The translations under genes and the position numbers were made by a program. A stretch of 64,000 nt of DNA from Cubamyces lactineus. Its lineage: Eukaryota > Basidiomycota > Agaricomycetes > Polyporales > Polyporaceae. Below, one piece after another: positions 58,517 to 64,000 of this stretch. How positions within the stretch are numbered: the first letter of the stretch is position 1; every line of letters begins with the position of its first letter. The notes under the pieces are model-generated. The model did not search any database, was not told the origin of the DNA, and saw only the letters and a program-made list of their open reading frames with translations. Where the stretch lies: NCBI GenBank assembly GCA_022376465.1, contig JACDTU010000036.1, positions 1-64,000 on the forward strand, read 5' to 3'.

Positions 58517-59649
58517 AATATAGGGTGGGGTCACAAATGAAATTCGTAGATGTATGACCACGCAATACGTACAGAGTGCTCGCTACACGGCAATAGACAG
58601 AAGTTGGAGTACCTAGTTCTCGTTACAGCTTCCCACTACTCGCAAGCGCTACCAATTCATCGTGTGTAGAAAGTAGGTCAATAAACGATTGTTTTCTCGC
58701 GTCGGCTTCACGGTCGAAAGCCGCTTTCCCTGCCGGATCATCCCTCTGAAACTGAGCCTGTGTGCGAAACCCGGCTTCGACCCAGCGCAGTAAACCTCCG
58801 GCACAGTATTGCGTGAACGACTGACGTGTCTCTCCAGGTTGTAATGGAGCATTCCCATGCCGTTCGATCGCGGAGAGAGTGAAAATTGTTGCACCAGGAG
58901 GAAATTCGATGATGAGTTCAGAGTCGTACATGATGAATTGCGCACTGGTCCTCGGGTTGAAGCGTCCAAGAGCAGTGATTTGACAATAGTTGCATGGATC
59001 GTTATCCGCATCGGTATGAGGATAGCAAACGGTTTCACGCCCAAAATTGAAGGACGCAGCGGGATAGATACTGTTGGTAAAGTTCCTCTGTAGAGAGTGA
59101 TCGTCGTTGTACAAAGCGGTTAATCTGTCTTGCATGCGTTCATACACTCGAGGAGCATACGTCGCCAGAACACCTGTTAGACACGTCACGATCAGCAGAA
59201 AACTATGATTGTGCGGCTCACTGCTGCCAAAACCCGCTAGGCGTTGTATAGCGATGTTATCACACAGGTTGCTAAGCACCTGTGCATGTTCTGGCTCGTT
59301 TCGCATGTTCGTCGGTTGCTGAGTATAACGGCTCATACTGAGTTAGGCATTGAGACGACTACGCATATCTCCCACCGTTTGACCACCGCCATAGGATACA
59401 CCGCTGGCTAGCGTTGCAAAAGTACCTCTTCGATGAGCCTTTCCATCCTCCAAGTTGGCGAGGCAGCGAGCGTCCTCCCAGTCGTGGTCACCACTCATTG
59501 TTAACAATAGCCCACCTAGGTAGCAAAACCATTGTGGAAGACGTGGCCACATCAAGTACAATGATAAAATGCCCACAAGGTTTGATAATGAAGAATCACT
59601 GAATTGTAATTGGACGTGGGCTCTTTGTCAATACAATATGAACAATCGT

Positions 59650-60535
59650 GGGGGTATTGTACATGGTTCTGAATTACAATTGGCCCACGTAGGGATGATA
59701 ATAGCTGCGTTGTAGATGTTCGTGGGGGTATTGTACATCGTCCTGAATGACAATTGGCCCACGTAGGGATGATAATAACTGGATTGTCGATGTTCGTGGG
59801 GGTATTGTACATCGTCGTGGGGGTATTGTACATCATCGTGGGGGTATTGTACATCGTCGTAGGGGCATTGTACATCGTCGTGGGGGTATTGTACATCGTC
59901 CTGAATGACAATTGGCCCACGTAGGGATGATAATAACTGGATTGTCGATGTTCGTGGGGGTATTGTACATCGTCGTAGGGGCATTGTACATCGTCCTGAA
60001 TGACAATTGGCCCACGTAGGGATGATAATAACTGGATTGTCGATGTTCGTGGGGGTATTGTACATCGTCGTAGGGGCATTGTACATCGTCGTGGGGGTAT
60101 TGTACATCGTCCTGAATGACAATTGGCCCACGTAGGGATGATAATAACTGGATTGTCGATGTTCGTGGGGATATTGTACATCGTCGTGGGGGTATTGTAC
60201 ATCGTCGTGGGGGTATTGTACATCGTCGTAGGGGCATTGTACATCGTCGTGGGGGTATTGTACATCGTCCTGAATGACAATTGGCCCACGTAGGGATGAT
60301 AATAACTGGATTGTCAATGTTCGTGGGGGTATTGTACATCGTCGTGGGGGTATTGTACATCGTCGTAGGGGGATTGTACATCATCGTGGGGGCATTATCA
60401 ATGATCATGATTTACAAAATGCCCACGTAGGGATGATAATAACTGGATTGTCGATGTTCGTGGGGGTTATTGTACATCGTCGTACAGACATTGTACATCA
60501 TTGTGGGGGTATTGTACATTGTCGTACAGGCATAT
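59650..60535. repeat. Hierarchical 21-bp satellite, left arm
   Basis: Unit CGTGGGGGTATTGTACATCGT (21 bp) in short runs, separated by a block of about 75 bp containing TTGGCCCACGTAGGGATGAT and AACTGGATTGTCGATGTTCG. Because 21 is divisible by three, long heptapeptide frames arise by chance. Confidence 0.9.
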
Positions 60536-62474
60536 TCAACACCTTCCTGCCACTCCTTCTCTAGGGCCACATTGGGGCACCCTGTTGGGCTAAATCTATA
60601 TATAACATATATGTATTTGCTTTAACACATATATCTGTTTATAGCAACACATTTGGGCAGGGAAAGTAGCCTAAAAATGCGACCCTAGGGTAGGGGCCAT
60701 CAGGAGGGGACCAGTGCAGGGTGCGTAGCATGGCTCCCTCTGGGTCAATTTCTATGAACAATATATCATTGGAAAGGTGCTTGAAAGGGCTTTCCAACGC
60801 ATATTATTGCATGAGGAATAATGCAGTATTGGTAGAGATATGGACCATCGCATTTTCGCCCAAAATGGCCATTTTGGTTCCTTGATTGCTTGGCAACCAG
60901 GCATTCCCTCATGCTCCCCTTGGTACCGTTGGATTCGCGTTTTTAAGGGCTATCTAATGGTAGTAAATACATGGTATTCTGACCACATGCATTGTCACCC
61001 TCCTCCTGCCCCTCCCCCACTTTACCACCTCATAGCTCTTGCAGTTCTTTGTCTTTCTCGGTAATCTCTTTTGATCCTTGTAGTATACATAGAGAACTAT
61101 GTATTTACCGCTTTTTACACCCTAATATGGCCTACTCCCAATGGAATTCATGTAGGTGCATTTTCGCACTTTTCAGATTCTCCCCTCCATATCTCTGCAC
61201 CCAGAGCAGCCATTGCCTTTGTTCTTTTTTCATTTTGTGCCTAAACACTGCTACTACATGTCTGTGGAAGCTCATTCTTATCGAATGCAGTGATCAGAAT
61301 TGAGCTCCTTATCAGCTGGGGGAGGCAGATCCTGTTTTGGTTTACATCCAGCGAAATATTTTCTAATCAGATGGCACATTCATATTCTACTCGTCTATAC
61401 CTACCTGGCACAACAAGAATCATGAGATTTGGATGAGTAGTTGCAGAGATATGGCTCAGAGGCACCAAATGCTGCCTGTTCAGCAATGCACTGCATGCAT
61501 TTCCGGAGCAGTGCAACTGCACATCCTGCAACTTTGGGTGTCTAGGAGGTCCATTTCCTGTAGCTCACTCAGTTCTTCACCAAATCCCATGATTCTTGTT
61601 GTGCCAGGTAGGTATAGACGAGTAGAATATGAATGTGCCATCTGATTAGAAAATATTTCGCTGGATGTAAACCAAAACAGGATCTGCCTCCCCCAGCTGA
61701 TAAGGAGCTCAATTCTGATCACTGCATTCGATAAGAATGAGCTTCCACAGACATGTAGTAGCAGTGTTTAGGCACAAAATGAAAAAAGAACAAAGGCAAT
61801 GGCTGCTCTGGGTGCAGAGATATGGAGGGGAGAATCTGAAAAGTGCGAAAATGCACCTACATGAATTCCATTGGGAGTAGGCCATATTAGGGTGTAAAAA
61901 GCGGTAAATACATAGTTCTCTATGTATACTACAAGGATCAAAAGAGATTACCGAGAAAGACAAAGAACTGCAAGAGCTATGAGGTGGTAAAGTGGGGGAG
62001 GGGCAGGAGGAGGGTGACAATGCATGTGGTCAGAATACCATGTATTTACTACCATTAGATAGCCCTTAAAAACGCGAATCCAACGGTACCAAGGGGAGCA
62101 TGAGGGAATGCCTGGTTGCCAAGCAATCAAGGAACCAAAATGGCCATTTTGGGCGAAAATGCGATGGTCCATATCTCTACCAATACTGCATTATTCCTCA
62201 TGCAATAATATGCGTTGGAAAGCCCTTTCAAGCACCTTTCCAATGATATATTGTTCATAGAAATTGACCCAGAGGGAGCCATGCTACGCACCCTGCACTG
62301 GTCCCCTCCTGATGGCCCCTACCCTAGGGTCGCATTTTTAGGCTACTTTCCCTGCCCAAATGTGTTGCTATAAACAGATATATGTGTTAAAGCAAATACA
62401 TATATGTTATATATAGATTTAGCCCAACAGGGTGCCCCAATGTGGCCCTAGAGAAGGAGTGGCAGGAAGGTGTT

Positions 62475-63215
62475 GAATATGCCTGTACGACAATGTACAA
62501 TACCCCCACAATGATGTACAATGTCTGTACGACGATGTACAATAACCCCCACGAACATCGACAATCCAGTTATTATCATCCCTACGTGGGCATTTTGTAA
62601 ATCATGATCATTGATAATGCCCCCACGATGATGTACAATCCCCCTACGACGATGTACAATACCCCCACGACGATGTACAATACCCCCACGAACATTGACA
62701 ATCCAGTTATTATCATCCCTACGTGGGCCAATTGTCATTCAGGACGATGTACAATACCCCCACGACGATGTACAATGCCCCTACGACGATGTACAATACC
62801 CCCACGACGATGTACAATACCCCCACGACGATGTACAATATCCCCACGAACATCGACAATCCAGTTATTATCATCCCTACGTGGGCCAATTGTCATTCAG
62901 GACGATGTACAATACCCCCACGACGATGTACAATGCCCCTACGACGATGTACAATACCCCCACGAACATCGACAATCCAGTTATTATCATCCCTACGTGG
63001 GCCAATTGTCATTCAGGACGATGTACAATGCCCCTACGACGATGTACAATACCCCCACGAACATTGACAATCCAGTTATTATCATCCCTACGTGGGCCAA
63101 TTGTCATTCAGGACGATGTACAATACCCCCACGAACATCTACAACGCAGCTATTATCATCCCTACGTGGGCCAATTGTAATTCAGAACCATGTACAATAC
63201 CCCCACGATTGTTCA
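62475..63215. repeat. Hierarchical 21-bp satellite, right arm
   Basis: Inverted counterpart of 59650-60535 with fewer units. Confidence 0.9.
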
Positions 63216-64000
63216 TATTGTATTGACAAAGAGCCCACGTCCAATTACAATTCAGTGATTCTTCATTATCAAACCTTGTGGGCATTTTATCATTGTACTT
63301 GATGTGGCCACGTCTTCCACAATGGTTTTGCTACCTAGGTGGGCTATTGTTAACAATGAGTGGTGACCACTAGTGGTCCTCCATAGCATTGCTGGCCTCT
63401 TGTGCAACAGACTCCCAGCTGTCGTCATCTGGATGACCCGCTAAAATAGCTAGGATCCGTCCCTGTACATCAAGGAGGATGTGTGGCGACCTACGATGTG
63501 TAAGCAGTGAGTCGATGGAATGATCAACGCGACTCACTTTCCATCCCACGCGAAATAGGTAAACCCGTCCCCGAGAAGCTGCTCGACTGTGCGCACTTCG
63601 CGACAGTTCTGTACACGTTTTCCAACGTAACCGCCTCGAGCAATGCGAAGGTAGGAAACATCTTGCGTCGAGGACAGAGTTTGCACATCGAGCACATGTT
63701 TCTCCGGACACGGTCGAGGAGCACGAGTGAGGGCGTCGCTGCGTGCAGCTCTACGAGCATCACAACGGCGTTTTTTCTTACGTTGACGTTCACGATCCTT
63801 GCGCGAGGACACCACAGAGATCTCGGTCTTCTTGACGCTGTACGTGTGCGAACTAGGTGGATGACACTTCTCGCCAGTACGTGCTGGAACGTGTGTCAGG
63901 CCAGTCACGGCGGCAGAGGTTCGACAAATTTTACATACGCAACGAAAGGACGCGTTGATGCTCCGGCTGGGTGTTCATTGTGATGTCGTTACCCGCATCG

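Larger units (their letters stand above)
59490..63372. mobile_element. Giant palindromic (foldback) element
   Basis: The left arm (about 59490-61432) and right arm (about 61580-63367) are inverted copies around a 147-bp spacer (61433-61579). Arms differ in length by about 150 bp because of different satellite copy numbers. Flanking GTGGTC at 59484-59489 and 63373-63378 is a 6-bp target duplication; the right end has about 5-8 extra bases (GACCACTA). Arms begin ACCACTCATTGTTAAC and end with its complement. It holds no transposase-like frame and is probably non-autonomous. Confidence 0.85.
58623..63978 (-). pseudogene. TET/JBP-like 2OG-Fe(II) dioxygenase gene, split by a 3.9-kb palindrome
   Basis: Minus-strand exons: 63978-63939, 63883-63538, 63490 into the insertion and on to 59376, and 59318-58623. 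Introns are 55, 47 and 57 bp with GT-AG ends. With the insertion and one 6-bp duplication removed, the exons total 1308 nt (435 codons plus stop) and all phases agree. The N-terminus is basic (RKDRERQRKKKRRCDARRAA), followed by FTYFAWDGK and ILLDVQGRILAILAG. The oxygenase core follows: SYGGGQ; Fe(II) ligands His and Asp in CYPHTDAD (codons 59016-59018 and 59010-59012); distal His in IERHGN (58857-58859); and the 2-oxoglutarate Arg in GETRQSFTQY (58824-58826). Known TET/JBP enzymes oxidise 5-methylcytosine or thymine in DNA; this substrate is inferred. The family call rests on remembered motif patterns of the basidiomycete expansion. Confidence 0.68.

Noticed and set aside
59552..60408. Long overlapping frames of MYNTPTT-type heptapeptides in the palindrome
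   Set aside because: They arise because the 21-bp satellite unit is a multiple of three and lacks stops in several frames. The same appears on the opposite arm, and no start context or homology supports a protein.
59490..63372. Palindrome as a pure assembly artefact
   Set aside because: Not fully excluded, but the 6-bp duplication, the restored reading frame and the unequal arms argue for a true insertion.

Overview
The window looks like an accessory, transposon-rich stretch of a filamentous basidiomycete genome, probably an Agaricomycete and possibly a polypore. The evidence is short introns of about 45-60 bp (GTRNGT...YAG, with CTAAC-like branch points), Ty3/gypsy elements, CxC2-type KDZ transposases, a TET/JBP-like dioxygenase gene and a Zn(II)2Cys6 regulator. 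All calls come from reading the sequence; no database search was run.

Layout. 1-9415: two nested Ty3/gypsy retrotransposons on the minus strand. Element A looks intact and runs off the left edge; its LTR (4881-5313) sits inside the RNase H region of older element B, which carries stop codons. Both join gag to pol with the same -1 slippery heptamer. 10.2-14.0 kb: a decayed unknown gene, an intact two-exon unknown gene, and a 5'-truncated, intron-bearing RVB1 (RuvB-like AAA+ ATPase) fragment. 14.1-19.4 kb: KDZ copy 1, an internally deleted and frameshifted element. 20.5-23.0 kb: a broken cystathionine gamma-lyase gene and other debris. 23.4-27.2 kb: an apparently intact Zn2Cys6 transcription factor gene. 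28.6-37 kb: small lineage-specific hypothetical genes, an aldo-keto reductase pseudogene and SINE-like repeats. 37.8-53.6 kb: a row of minus-strand hypothetical genes divergent from KDZ copy 2 (48798-53599). That transposase gene is itself split by a 687-bp foldback element carrying tRNA-like sequences. 54-58.5 kb: second copies of the small hypothetical families. 58.6-63.98 kb: a TET/JBP-like 2OG-Fe(II) dioxygenase gene split by a 3.9-kb palindrome.

The most notable feature is the KDZ and TET/JBP neighbourhood. A CxC2-KDZ transposase has divergently transcribed companion genes (two of them shared with copy 1), and a TET/JBP-like gene lies 5 kb away. Both the transposase gene and the dioxygenase gene are interrupted by large inverted-repeat insertions with clean target-site duplications. 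Removing either insertion on paper restores the reading frame; for the dioxygenase, four exons then total 1308 nt (435 codons plus stop) with all phases consistent. Several conserved genes show single-base indels, some in homopolymers, so real decay and assembly error cannot be fully separated.
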